64,000 bases of DNA from an uncultured Collinsella sp. (lineage in GTDB: Bacteria > Actinomycetota > Coriobacteriia > Coriobacteriales > Coriobacteriaceae). The translations under genes and the position numbers were made by a program. The stretch spans positions 43,007 to 107,006 of the forward strand of contig CAUBPS010000009.1 of assembly GCA_958437935.1 (NCBI GenBank), in the 5' to 3' direction. Position 1 is the first letter of the stretch. Each line of letters starts with the position of its first letter. Below the pieces are notes generated by a model that made no database searches, was not told where the DNA came from, and saw only the letters and a program-made list of their open reading frames with translations. Positions 7,546 through 15,897 of the stretch are shown here, piece after piece.

Positions 7546-8882
7546 CGATCATCGGGGCGGGGCCCGGAAACCCCGACTTGCTCTCGCGCGCGGCGCTCGA
7601 CGCGATCGACATCGCCGACGTGGTCATCGGCGCTCATCGCGCGCTTGCCGGCATCGACGTGCCGCCCGACGTGGTGAGATGCGAGCTCGTGAAGACGGCG
7701 GACATCGTCGCCGCGCTCACCGATGCGGCGTCGTGGCAGCGCGCCGTGGTCGTGATGACGGGCGATGTGGGGCTGTTCAGCGGCGCGCGCCGCCTGGTGG
7801 AGGCGCTCTCCGGCGACGCGCAGGTGGACGTGCACGTCATTCCCGGCATAAGCTCAGCGTCGTATCTCGCCGCGCGCCTCGCGCGTCCATGGCAGGATTG
7901 GCGCTTCGTGAGCGCTCACGGCGTGGCGTGCGACATTGTGGCCGAGGCCGAGCGCGCAGGCGAGCTCTTCCTCGCCACGTCGGGCGGGGAAGACCCCTCG
8001 CGGCTTTCGGGCGAGCTTGTGCAGGGGGGCTTCGGGGACGCGCGCGTGACGGTGGCCGAGCGCCTGTCGTACCCCGACGAGCGCATCACCTGCGCGACCG
8101 CAAGTGAAATCGCAGGTCAGACGTTCGACGACCTGAACGTGATGCTTATCGAGTTCGCAGGCTGCGCCGGGTCGCCTGCGGGCTCTAGCGCAGCCTCCGA
8201 GGCGCCGGCCGGCGCGTCTGCGCCCGCGGCGGCTTCTTCCACGGCGGACTCTGCGGGCGCATCCCGCGCCGCGATCTCCCGCTGGCCGTACGCTTCCTCG
8301 GGCATTCCCGACGAGCTCTTCATCCGCGGCGACGTTCCCATGACCAAGCAGGAGGTGCGCGCCGTCGCGCTCGCGAAGCTGCGCCTTACCGCGACCGACA
8401 CCGTGTGGGACGTCGGTGCCGGCACGGGGAGCGTGTCGATCGAGGCGGCGCTCGTCGCGCGAGCGGGGTCGGTATGGGCGGTCGAGCGCAACGCGGCCGG
8501 CGTGCGGCTCATCCGAGAGAACGCGGATGCATTCGGGTGCGGCAACGTGCATGCTGTCCCCGGTGTCGCCCCCGAAGCGCTCGCGAAACTGCCCGTCCCC
8601 GACGCCGTGTTCGTCGGCGGGAGCGCGGGCGAGCTTCCCTCCATCGTGGAGGCGGCGCTCGAGAAGAACTCGCAGGTTCGCCTGTGCGTGCCATGCGTCA
8701 CCGTTGAGACGCTCACCGAGGCGTGCGCGCTCCTCTCGGGTTCGCGCTTTAAGGGGTTCGAGGCGTGCCAGGTGTCGGCCGCCCGTGCCGAGGCTGTAGG
8801 CTCGCACCATCTTATGAAGGCGCAAAACCCCGTGTTCCTCGTCAGCGCACGTGGTGCAGGTGGGGAAGGCGGCGCCCGGTGA
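7533..8882 (+). CDS. cbiET: Cobalt-precorrin-7 C5-methyltransferase / C15-methyltransferase (decarboxylating)
   Basis: 449 residues from the ATG at 7533, a fusion of CbiE and CbiT as in CobL. The N-terminal half (to about residue 205) is a tetrapyrrole methylase (TIIGAGPGNPDLLSRAAL, TGDVGLFSGARRL, VIPGISSASYLAARLARPW). An Ala/Ser/Gly-rich linker spans about residues 209-249. The C-terminal half begins near FIRGDVPMTKQEVR and has the Rossmann SAM motif VWDVGAGTGSVSIE, typical of CbiT. It performs the last two methylations and the decarboxylation before the CbiC step. cbiA starts inside its stop codon. Confidence 0.93.
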   Translation: MRKVTIIGAGPGNPDLLSRAALDAIDIADVVIGAHRALAGIDVPPDVVRCELVKTADIVAALTDAASWQRAVVVMTGDVGLFSGARRLVEALSGDAQVDVHVIPGISSASYLAARLARPWQDWRFVSAHGVACDIVAEAERAGELFLATSGGEDPSRLSGELVQGGFGDARVTVAERLSYPDERITCATASEIAGQTFDDLNVMLIEFAGCAGSPAGSSAASEAPAGASAPAAASSTADSAGASRAAISRWPYASSGIPDELFIRGDVPMTKQEVRAVALAKLRLTATDTVWDVGAGTGSVSIEAALVARAGSVWAVERNAAGVRLIRENADAFGCGNVHAVPGVAPEALAKLPVPDAVFVGGSAGELPSIVEAALEKNSQVRLCVPCVTVETLTEACALLSGSRFKGFEACQVSAARAEAVGSHHLMKAQNPVFLVSARGAGGEGGAR

Positions 8883-10261
8883 GCACGTCCATCCCGCGCT
8901 TCATGGTCGCTGCGCCCTCGAGCGGGAGCGGCAAGACGGTCGTAATGTGCGCGCTCCTGCGCGCGCTCGCGCGCCGCGGCCTTGCATGCGCGGCCTTCAA
9001 ATGCGGCCCCGACTACATCGACCCGCTCTTTCATCGCCGCGTCGTGGGCGCGCGCTCGGGCAACTTAGACGGCTTCTTCACCGATGCCCCGACGCTGCGC
9101 GCCCTGCTCGCACGCGGCGCCGCGGGCGCGGATGTCGCGGTGCTCGAGGGGGTCATGGGCTTCTACGACGGCATGGCGCCCGGCGTGGCCGACGCGAGCA
9201 GCTACCAGGTTGCGCGCGACACGGAAACGCCGGTCGTTTTAGTGGTGAACGGGCGCGGGGCGTCTTTATCGCTCGCCGCCGTAATCCGCGGCATTGCCGA
9301 GTTCCTGCCTTGTGCGAACGTGCGCGGCGTCGTGCTGAACAAGACGAGCGCCACTGCCTGCGCCTACGCGGCGCCTGCGATCGAGAAGCACACGGGCGTC
9401 GCGGTTTTGGGGAATATCCCCGCCGACGAGGCGTTCTCGCTCGAAAGCCGGCATTTGGGGCTTGTGACCGCCGACGAGGTCGAGCAGCTTTCTGCGCGCA
9501 TCGACAAGATGGCCGAGCTGGTGGAAAAGAGCGTCGACGTCGTCCGCTTGCTCGAAATAGCGGCGACGGCATCCGATATCCGCGAGGAACCTTACCGGTT
9601 GGAGCCGATCGCGGGAGCGCGGCCCATCGTCGCCGTCGCGCGTGACGAGGCGTTCTCGTTCTACTACGAGGAGAACCTGCGCGCGCTCGAGGACCTGGGT
9701 TGCGAGCTGGCCTTTTTCAGCCCCCTGTGTGATAGCGAGTTGCCCCGGGGGACAAGCGCCCTCTATCTGGGGGGCGGCTACCCGGAGCTCCATGCGCGGC
9801 AGCTCTTCGAGAACGCGCCGATGCGCGAGGCGGTGCGGCGCGCGGTGGAATCCGGCATGCCGACGGTCGCCGAATGCGGTGGGTTTCTGTACCTGCAGCG
9901 CGAAATCGCCGATAGCGAGGGGCGGCGCTGGCCTGTTGCGGGCGCCCTTGAGGGCGCAAGCGAGAACGGGGGAAGGCTTTCCCATTTCGGGTACGTGGAG
10001 CTCACTTCCCAACGCGACGGGCTCTATGGGCCGCGCGGCACATGCATCCGCGCGCACGAGTTTCACTACTGGCAGTCCACCTGCCCGGGCGGCGACTTCT
10101 GGGCGCAGAAGCCCCGGCGCGACAAGGGATGGCCGTGCATGACGACCACCCCGTCCCTGGTGGCGGGCTTCCCGCATGTTTACTATCCTGCGAACCCCGA
10201 CGCTGCGCGTGCGTTCGCGTCTGCCGCAGCGTCCTTCGAAGAGAGGAGACGGCATGGCTGA
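8879..10261 (+). CDS. cbiA: Cobyrinic acid a,c-diamide synthase
   Basis: 460 residues from the GTG at 8879, which overlaps the cbiET stop (GTGA); the P-loop lies 13 residues in, as expected. The N-terminal part is a dethiobiotin-synthetase-like ATPase (APSSGSGKT at 13-20, FKCGPDYIDPLFH, LDGFF, LEGVMGFYDG). The C-terminal part is a class I glutamine amidotransferase with the nucleophile Cys at about residue 333 (VAECGGFLYL) and the catalytic His in HEFHYW. It amidates the a and c side chains using glutamine and ATP. The reading frame overlaps cobT by 8 bases. Confidence 0.93.
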   Translation: MSTSIPRFMVAAPSSGSGKTVVMCALLRALARRGLACAAFKCGPDYIDPLFHRRVVGARSGNLDGFFTDAPTLRALLARGAAGADVAVLEGVMGFYDGMAPGVADASSYQVARDTETPVVLVVNGRGASLSLAAVIRGIAEFLPCANVRGVVLNKTSATACAYAAPAIEKHTGVAVLGNIPADEAFSLESRHLGLVTADEVEQLSARIDKMAELVEKSVDVVRLLEIAATASDIREEPYRLEPIAGARPIVAVARDEAFSFYYEENLRALEDLGCELAFFSPLCDSELPRGTSALYLGGGYPELHARQLFENAPMREAVRRAVESGMPTVAECGGFLYLQREIADSEGRRWPVAGALEGASENGGRLSHFGYVELTSQRDGLYGPRGTCIRAHEFHYWQSTCPGGDFWAQKPRRDKGWPCMTTTPSLVAGFPHVYYPANPDAARAFASAAASFEERRRHG

Positions 10262-11396
10262 AGCAATCGAAACCGCCCTTGCCTGCATCCGCGAGGAAGT
10301 CGGGCGCGCGTTCTCGTCGGCGCCGGGCGCCGTGCTCGAAGCCGCGCTCTCCCGGATCGCGCCCGCAGACGAGTGCGCCCGCGCCGCCGCGTACGCCGCG
10401 TGGGATTCCATCGCGCACCCCTTGGGGGGATTGGGCGACTTTGAAGACGCCGTCGCGTGTATCGCCGCAGCTCAGGGGAGCGCCGAGGTGGTCGAGTTCC
10501 CCCGTGCGCTCGCGGTATTCTTCTCCGACAACGGGGTCGTTGCCGAAGGCGTGTCACAAAGCGGGCAAGACGTGACGCGAGCCGTCGCGCGCAACATGTG
10601 CGAGGGGGCCACGAGCGCCTGCCGCATGGCGGCGTTCGCGGGTGCCGAGGTCGTGCCCGTCGACGTGGGTATGGCCCGGGGCATAGAAGATGCGCGCATG
10701 GTGCGCGCGAACGTGCGGCGGGGGAGCGGCAACATCGCGCACGGCCCCGCTATGTCTCGCGATGGGGCCGTGCGCGCGATCGAGGTCGGAATCGCCGTCG
10801 CGTGCGGTCTTGCCCGCGCCGGCGTGCGCCTTCTCGCCGCGGGCGAGATGGGCATCGGCAACACGACCACCTCGGCGGCGGTGGCCGCAGTGCTCATCCG
10901 GGCGGACGCGCGGAGCCTCGTCGGGCACGGCGCGGGGCTCTCGGACGCCTCGCTCGCGCGCAAGCGCGACGTGGTCGAGCGTGCTATCGACGCGAACTCG
11001 CCCGATCCCGCCGACCCGATCGACGTGCTCTCGAAGGTGGGCGGCTTCGACATCGCGGCGATGTGCGGCTTCTACCTGGGGGCCGCTGCCTCGAAGGCGC
11101 CGGCGCTCCTCGACGGGGTCATATCCTGCACGGCGGCCCTGTGCGCGGCGCGCCTGTGCCCCAACGCCTTGGGCTACCTCGTGGGCACCCACGCATCAAG
11201 CGAACCCGCAAGCCAGGAGCTCCTTCGCGAGCTCGGCATAAAGGCACCCCTCGACGCAGGCATGCACTTGGGCGAGGGCGCGGGCGCCATGGCGTATCTG
11301 CCCCTTCTGGATTCGGCGCTGCGCGTGTACCGGGATGGTAAGACGTTCACGGCGACTGGCATGGCTGCTTACGAACATTTCGAGGCCGGGAAATGA
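10254..11396 (+). CDS. cobT: Nicotinate-nucleotide dimethylbenzimidazole phosphoribosyltransferase
   Basis: 380 residues from the ATG at 10254, preceded by GAGAGGAG. CobT makes the alpha-ribotide of the lower ligand. Family features: LGDFEDAVACIAAAQG, VFFSDNGVVAEGVSQSGQDVT, VPVDVGMARG, GEMGIGNTTTSAAVAAVL, and MHLGEGAGAMAYLPLLD, which holds the catalytic Glu. The first 60 residues are less conserved. It overlaps cobU by 4 bases (ATGA). No bza or bluB lower-ligand synthesis gene lies in the window, so the base used cannot be told from here. Confidence 0.93.
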   Translation: MAEAIETALACIREEVGRAFSSAPGAVLEAALSRIAPADECARAAAYAAWDSIAHPLGGLGDFEDAVACIAAAQGSAEVVEFPRALAVFFSDNGVVAEGVSQSGQDVTRAVARNMCEGATSACRMAAFAGAEVVPVDVGMARGIEDARMVRANVRRGSGNIAHGPAMSRDGAVRAIEVGIAVACGLARAGVRLLAAGEMGIGNTTTSAAVAAVLIRADARSLVGHGAGLSDASLARKRDVVERAIDANSPDPADPIDVLSKVGGFDIAAMCGFYLGAAASKAPALLDGVISCTAALCAARLCPNALGYLVGTHASSEPASQELLRELGIKAPLDAGMHLGEGAGAMAYLPLLDSALRVYRDGKTFTATGMAAYEHFEAGK

Positions 11397-11941
11397 CGGT
11401 GACGCTCGTCATCGGCGCCGCCGCGAGCGGCAAGAGCGCCTACGCCGAGTCCCTGTGCCTCGGGCACGACGGCCCTCGCGTGTACCTGGCAACGATGGAG
11501 CCCTTCGGGGAAGAGGGCGCCCGCCGCATCGCGCGCCATCGGGCGCTGCGCGAGGGCAAGGGGTTTTCCACCCTCGAACGCACGCGTGACGTGGGCGCCG
11601 CAGTGCCCGGGCTTCTGCGCGGCTGCACGCTTCTTTTGGAGGACGTGGGCAACCTGGTTGCGAACGAGCTCTTCGCGGAAGGCGGCTTGTCCCCGCGTGA
11701 CCCCGACGCTGCGGCGCGCGAGGTGCTCGGAGGCATTGAACGGCTCGCTCAGGCCGCTGCGCATACGGTGGTGGTCACCGTCGACGTGTTCGCCGATGGG
11801 ATGCGCTACGATGAAGGGACCGAGGCATGGAGGCGCGCGCTCGCGCGCGTGAACGCGGGCGTGGCGGCGCTGGCCGACCGCGCAGTCGAAGTGGTATGCG
11901 GGATTCCCGTGTGGATGAAAGGCGAAGGACCTACAAGGTGA
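11393..11941 (+). CDS. cobU: Adenosylcobinamide kinase / guanylyltransferase
   Basis: 182 residues. It has an intact P-loop (VIGAAASGKSAYAE), the RRIARHRALRE stretch with the His that carries GMP in this family, and LLLEDVGNLVANELF, all expected of CobU/CobP. It phosphorylates adenosylcobinamide and transfers GMP to form AdoCbi-GDP. This is the better preserved of two CobU-like sequences here; the other is the N-terminal domain of the fusion two genes downstream. It starts in the stop of cobT and overlaps cobS by 4 bases. Confidence 0.92.
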   Translation: MTVTLVIGAAASGKSAYAESLCLGHDGPRVYLATMEPFGEEGARRIARHRALREGKGFSTLERTRDVGAAVPGLLRGCTLLLEDVGNLVANELFAEGGLSPRDPDAAAREVLGGIERLAQAAAHTVVVTVDVFADGMRYDEGTEAWRRALARVNAGVAALADRAVEVVCGIPVWMKGEGPTR

Positions 11942-12705
11942 AGATAGTAGAGGCAATCGGCGCGGCGTTCGGAACGTTCTCGCGCATCCCCGTCCCGAAA
12001 TCGGCCTGGACTGATTTCGGGTCAACCCATGCGCTTGCCGCGTTTCCCCTGGTGGGCCTTGCGGAAGGCTTCCTCATGACGGCGTGGGGACACGTTGCGA
12101 ACCTGCTCGGCGTGCCCGCGACCATCGTCGCGGCCGTGCTCGTGGCGCTGCCTGTGGCGGTGACGGGAGGCATCCACCTAGACGGGCTCTGCGACACCTC
12201 CGATGCGCTTGCAAGTTGGGCCCCGCGCGAGCGAAAGCTCGAGATCATGCACGACCCGCGGGCGGGCGCCTTCGGGGTCATCGGTGTTGTTGTGTACCTT
12301 ATTCTGCAGTTTTCCCTTTTCACCGCGCTGCCGCTTACGGCGGGGGCGTTCCTCGCGCTTCTGTGCTCGCTCGTGTTCTCCCGCTCGCTTTCGGGGCTCG
12401 CCGTTGAATGCTGGCCTGCCGCGCGGGCGGACGGCATGGCCGCGGGGCTCTCGCCTGCGAAGAAGCGCGCGGCGATCGTCGTGCCGCTTTGCGCTTTCGC
12501 TGCGGCTTCGGCTGCAGGGATGGTCGCGTGCACTCAGGCCGTCGGCGCCCTTATGGCGGTGGCGGGGCTTTTGGCGCTCGCGTGGTACCGCCATGTTGCC
12601 CTGTTCCGATTCGGCGGGGTGACGGGGGATTTGGCCGGATGGTTTCTGCAATGGGCCGAGCTCGCGATGCTTGCCATGCTGGTGGCGGGGGGCATGCTCC
12701 TATGA
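11938..12705 (+). CDS. cobS: Adenosylcobinamide-GDP ribazoletransferase (cobalamin synthase)
   Basis: 255 residues. The GTG at 11938 overlaps the cobU stop and gives the usual short N-terminus before FGTFSRIPVP. A polytopic membrane protein: I count about six hydrophobic segments. The conserved acidic motif is GGIHLDGLCDTSDAL, followed by KLEIMHDPRAGAFGV. CobS joins AdoCbi-GDP to alpha-ribazole (phosphate) at the membrane. It overlaps the next gene by 4 bases. Confidence 0.92.
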   Translation: MKIVEAIGAAFGTFSRIPVPKSAWTDFGSTHALAAFPLVGLAEGFLMTAWGHVANLLGVPATIVAAVLVALPVAVTGGIHLDGLCDTSDALASWAPRERKLEIMHDPRAGAFGVIGVVVYLILQFSLFTALPLTAGAFLALLCSLVFSRSLSGLAVECWPAARADGMAAGLSPAKKRAAIVVPLCAFAAASAAGMVACTQAVGALMAVAGLLALAWYRHVALFRFGGVTGDLAGWFLQWAELAMLAMLVAGGMLL

Positions 12706-13703
12706 TGCTCGTGGTAGGTGGCGCGCATTCGGGGAAGAGGACCTTCGTGTGCGAAAAGCTCGGGTTCGCGGCGGACGATTTCGTCGACGCGGCGCAGCTT
12801 GCGGAGGACGGCGTGCCCGCGGCTTTTGCCGGCCGCGTTGCGTACCGTGCTGAGGAACTCGTACGCGCGCTCGACGCTGACCGGGCGCTCGAGCGACTGA
12901 TCGGCTTCGACGTAGTGATTCTGCCCTTGGTCGGCTCGGGGATCGTCCCCATGTGTGCGGAAGACGCCCAATGGCGCGAGCGCGCGGGGCGCCTGGGATG
13001 CGCGCTCGCTGCGCGCGCCGACGTCGTCGTGCGCATGACGTGCGGGATACCCCAGGTCATCAAAGGAAACCTTGCCGATGCGCCTCGTGGGACGCAGGGC
13101 GCGGGCGCGCCTTTGGAAGTCGTCTTCGTGCGCCATGGTGCCACGTCTGGCACGGAAGACCATCGCTACAGCGGGGCGGGCACCGACGAGCCCCTGTCGA
13201 GCGCGGGCGAGCGCGCTTTGCGCGACCTCGCGTGCGACCGTGACGTGTTCCGTGTTATCACGAGCGGCATGGCCCGCACCGACCAGACGGCGCGCATTCT
13301 CTTCCCGAATGCGGAGCTTATGGCGTGCCCCGGTCTGCGCGAGATGGATTTTGGTGATTTCGAGGGGCGAAGCGCCGCCGAGCTTAAAGAGGATGCGCGC
13401 TACCGCGCCTGGGTAGACTCCTGGTGCGAGACGCGCTGCCCGCATGGCGAGGGCAAGAGCGATTTCATCCGCCGCGTCGTCGCGGCGTTTCGGGAGGCGT
13501 GCAAATCGGAGCGCGCCCAGGGGAGTGGTCGCGCCGTCTTCGTCGTTCACGCGGGTACCGTGAAAGCGCTACTCTCCGAGCTAGCTGTCCCGAAAATGGG
13601 ATACTTCGACGTGCATACCGAGCCGGGCGGCGCATGGGCCGCCACCTGGGATGGGCGCTGCCTTCGCGACGTTCGCCCCGCTTCGGGGGGCGATGCCCGG
13701 TGA
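12702..13703 (+). CDS. Fusion of a CobU-like domain with alpha-ribazole phosphatase (CobC-like)
   Basis: 333 residues from the ATG at 12702, inside the cobS stop. Residues 1 to about 130 resemble CobU in its start (LVVGGAHSGKRTF), its middle (YRAEELVRALDADR) and its end (WRERAGRLGCALAARADVVVRMTCGIPQVIKG). The P-loop has Arg where Ser/Thr normally follows the Lys, and the GMP-accepting His region is missing. Kinase activity is therefore doubtful. Residues about 145-333 are a histidine phosphatase with VVFVRHGATSGTEDHRYSG, TSGMARTDQTA, LREMDFGDFEG and FVVHAGTVKALL. CobC removes the phosphate from alpha-ribazole phosphate. I infer a working CobC domain carrying a relict or regulatory CobU domain, although a true kinase role is possible. 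Confidence 0.85.
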   Translation: MMLVVGGAHSGKRTFVCEKLGFAADDFVDAAQLAEDGVPAAFAGRVAYRAEELVRALDADRALERLIGFDVVILPLVGSGIVPMCAEDAQWRERAGRLGCALAARADVVVRMTCGIPQVIKGNLADAPRGTQGAGAPLEVVFVRHGATSGTEDHRYSGAGTDEPLSSAGERALRDLACDRDVFRVITSGMARTDQTARILFPNAELMACPGLREMDFGDFEGRSAAELKEDARYRAWVDSWCETRCPHGEGKSDFIRRVVAAFREACKSERAQGSGRAVFVVHAGTVKALLSELAVPKMGYFDVHTEPGGAWAATWDGRCLRDVRPASGGDAR

Positions 13704-14677
13704 TGACGATTCTTGCCGTCGCCGCCGGGTTCGCGGCCGACCTTGCCTTTGGCGACCCGCGCTGGCTTCCCCATCCCGTTGTCGCCATGGGGCGCGCGAT
13801 CACGTGGGCCGAAGGCCGCCTGCGGGACGCATTCCCGCAAACGTCCGCGGGCACGCGCGCCGCAGGGCTTGTGCTCGCCGTGGCGCTTCCGCTTGCGTGT
13901 GGACTTTTGACCTGGGGAATCCTGCATCTTTGCGGCATGGTTCACCCCGTCTTGCGCTTTGTGGCCGAGGCATGGGCGAGCTATCAGATTCTCGCGGCAT
14001 GCGAGCTGCGCCGCCAGAGCCTGGCCGTGGCCCGCGCGTTCTCGAAGGGCGGCCTTGTCGCGGCGCGCGAAGCCGTCGGGCTCATCGTGGGACGCGACAC
14101 GTCTGTTCTCGACGAGCAGGGCGTTGCGCGCGCCGCCGTGGAAACGGTGGCGGAGAACGCGAGCGACGGCGTCATCGCGCCGCTTTTCTACCTTTTTATC
14201 GGGGGTGCGCCCTTGGGCATGGCGTATAAGGCGGTGAACACGCTCGACAGCATGGTGGGCTACAAAAACGAGCGCTACATCGACTTCGGCTGCGCCTCGG
14301 CGCGCCTCGACGATGCGGTGAATTGGATTCCCTCGCGCTTGTCGGCCCTGCTCATGATTGCCGTGTGCCCGATCGTCGGGCTCGACGCGCGCGGGGCGGC
14401 GCGCATCTGGCGCCGCGATAGGCGTCGCCATGCGAGCCCGAACGCGGCGCAGACCGAGTCAGCGTGCGCGGGCGCGCTCGGGCTGCGCCTGGCAGGACCC
14501 GCGGTGTATTTCGGTAAGCTCGTTGAGAAACCGACGATAGGCGACGCGTCCCGCGAAATCGAGTGGGGCGACATCGCCCGGGCGACAAGGCTCATGCTCG
14601 CCGCGTCCGTATGCGCGCTCGTCGTCTTCGGCGCCGCGCGCGCGGCGGTCGTGCTCGCCGTGGGGGCGATGGCATGA
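13703..14677 (+). CDS. cbiB: Adenosylcobinamide-phosphate synthase
   Basis: 324 residues from the ATG at 13703, which overlaps the preceding stop (TGATG); a GTG three bases earlier is possible. A membrane protein with FAADLAFGDPRWLPHPVVAMG at the start, ETVAENASDGVIAPLFY and KAVNTLDSMVGYKNERY, all hallmarks of CbiB/CobD. It attaches aminopropanol phosphate to adenosylcobyric acid. It overlaps cobD by 4 bases, and cobD makes the side-chain precursor. Confidence 0.93.
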   Translation: MTILAVAAGFAADLAFGDPRWLPHPVVAMGRAITWAEGRLRDAFPQTSAGTRAAGLVLAVALPLACGLLTWGILHLCGMVHPVLRFVAEAWASYQILAACELRRQSLAVARAFSKGGLVAAREAVGLIVGRDTSVLDEQGVARAAVETVAENASDGVIAPLFYLFIGGAPLGMAYKAVNTLDSMVGYKNERYIDFGCASARLDDAVNWIPSRLSALLMIAVCPIVGLDARGAARIWRRDRRRHASPNAAQTESACAGALGLRLAGPAVYFGKLVEKPTIGDASREIEWGDIARATRLMLAASVCALVVFGAARAAVVLAVGAMA

Positions 14678-15897
14678 GGGAAGACCATGCCGCGCCCCGG
14701 GCTGCCGGGGGAATCCTGCGCGCCCGTGCGCATGGGGGTAGCACGCAATCGCTCGGCATCGCTTGCGAAGGGGGCGCCTCCGACCTCATTGACTTCTCGG
14801 TGAACGTGAATCCGGCAGGCCCCTCGCCGCGCGCCGTCGCCGCAGCTTGCAAGGCGCTTTCTCGAATCGACGCCTACCCCGATAGGGAAAGCCTCGCCCT
14901 CGTTCGCGCCCTAGCGCGCGCCCAGGGCATTCCCGAAGATACTATCGTCTGCGGCGCGGGCGCGTCCGACATCATCTGGCGGCTCGCCGCGGCGGTGCGC
15001 CCGAAACGCATCGTCGTGTGCGCGCCGACGTTTTCTGAATATGCGGAGGCGGCATCGTACTACGGCGCATGCGTGCAGGAGTTCCCGCTCTCCGAAGCGG
15101 ACGACTTCGACGTGCCCGCCTCCTTCGCCCGCGCGATCGAGGGGCCGGGAGACGTGGCGTACCTCTGCAATCCGAACAACCCGACGGGGCGCCTCGTCGA
15201 CCCCAGCGTGATCGATGCCGCGGCTTGCCGCTGCGAGCAGGTGGGCGCGCTGCTCGTCGTGGACGAGTGCTTCCTCGGATTTGCGCCCGACGCCCTCGAA
15301 AGGAGCGTGGCCGCACGCGCCGCGTGTTCGCGCCATGTGGCCGTGCTCTCCGCGTTCACCAAGCTCTACGGAATGGCGGGCTTGCGGTTGGGATATCTGA
15401 TCAGCGGAAACGCCCAACTCATCGAGGGGATTCGCCGGGCGGGGCAGGCGTGGCCCGTCTCCTCGGTCGCCGAGGCCGCGGGCATCGCCGCCCTGGAAGA
15501 CGTTGAATACGTCGCGCGTGCGCGAGACGTATTGGCGGGCGAGCGAGCGTGGCTTTCCCACGAGCTCTCCTCGCTCGGGCTTTCCGTCGTGCCGTCGGAT
15601 GCGAACTTCCTTTTAGTCCGCACGCCGGCGAAAGACATCCCCGAGCGCCTGTATAAACAGGGGGTTTTGGTCCGCACGTGCGACTCGTTTTCGGTACTGT
15701 CCCGTTTCTGGTGCCGCGTCGCGGTGCGCACGCGCAAGGATAATACCCGGCTTGCGATGGCGTTCGGCCGCGCGCTTCGGGCGGAAGGCGAATCGGGCGA
15801 AGGCGAACCCGACGAACGGGGCGGCGCTTCTTGCAGCGGCGCTATGGCGGGCGCGCATGGCCGAGGCTCGGCGAAGGAGGTCGATACCCGTGGGTAG
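14674..15897 (+). CDS. cobD: Threonine-phosphate decarboxylase (PLP-dependent)
   Basis: 407 residues from the ATG at 14674. Class I/II aminotransferase fold: HGGSTQSLGI, DFSVNVNPAGPS, YPDRESLALVRALA, YLCNPNNPTGRLVD, LVVDECFLGF, and the PLP lysine at about residue 230 in SAFTKLYGMAGLRLGYL. It decarboxylates L-threonine phosphate to aminopropanol phosphate for CbiB. The C-terminal 35 residues are Gly/Glu-rich and not part of the fold. The last 8 bases overlap cbiP. Confidence 0.9.
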   Translation: MREDHAAPRAAGGILRARAHGGSTQSLGIACEGGASDLIDFSVNVNPAGPSPRAVAAACKALSRIDAYPDRESLALVRALARAQGIPEDTIVCGAGASDIIWRLAAAVRPKRIVVCAPTFSEYAEAASYYGACVQEFPLSEADDFDVPASFARAIEGPGDVAYLCNPNNPTGRLVDPSVIDAAACRCEQVGALLVVDECFLGFAPDALERSVAARAACSRHVAVLSAFTKLYGMAGLRLGYLISGNAQLIEGIRRAGQAWPVSSVAEAAGIAALEDVEYVARARDVLAGERAWLSHELSSLGLSVVPSDANFLLVRTPAKDIPERLYKQGVLVRTCDSFSVLSRFWCRVAVRTRKDNTRLAMAFGRALRAEGESGEGEPDERGGASCSGAMAGAHGRGSAKEVDTRG

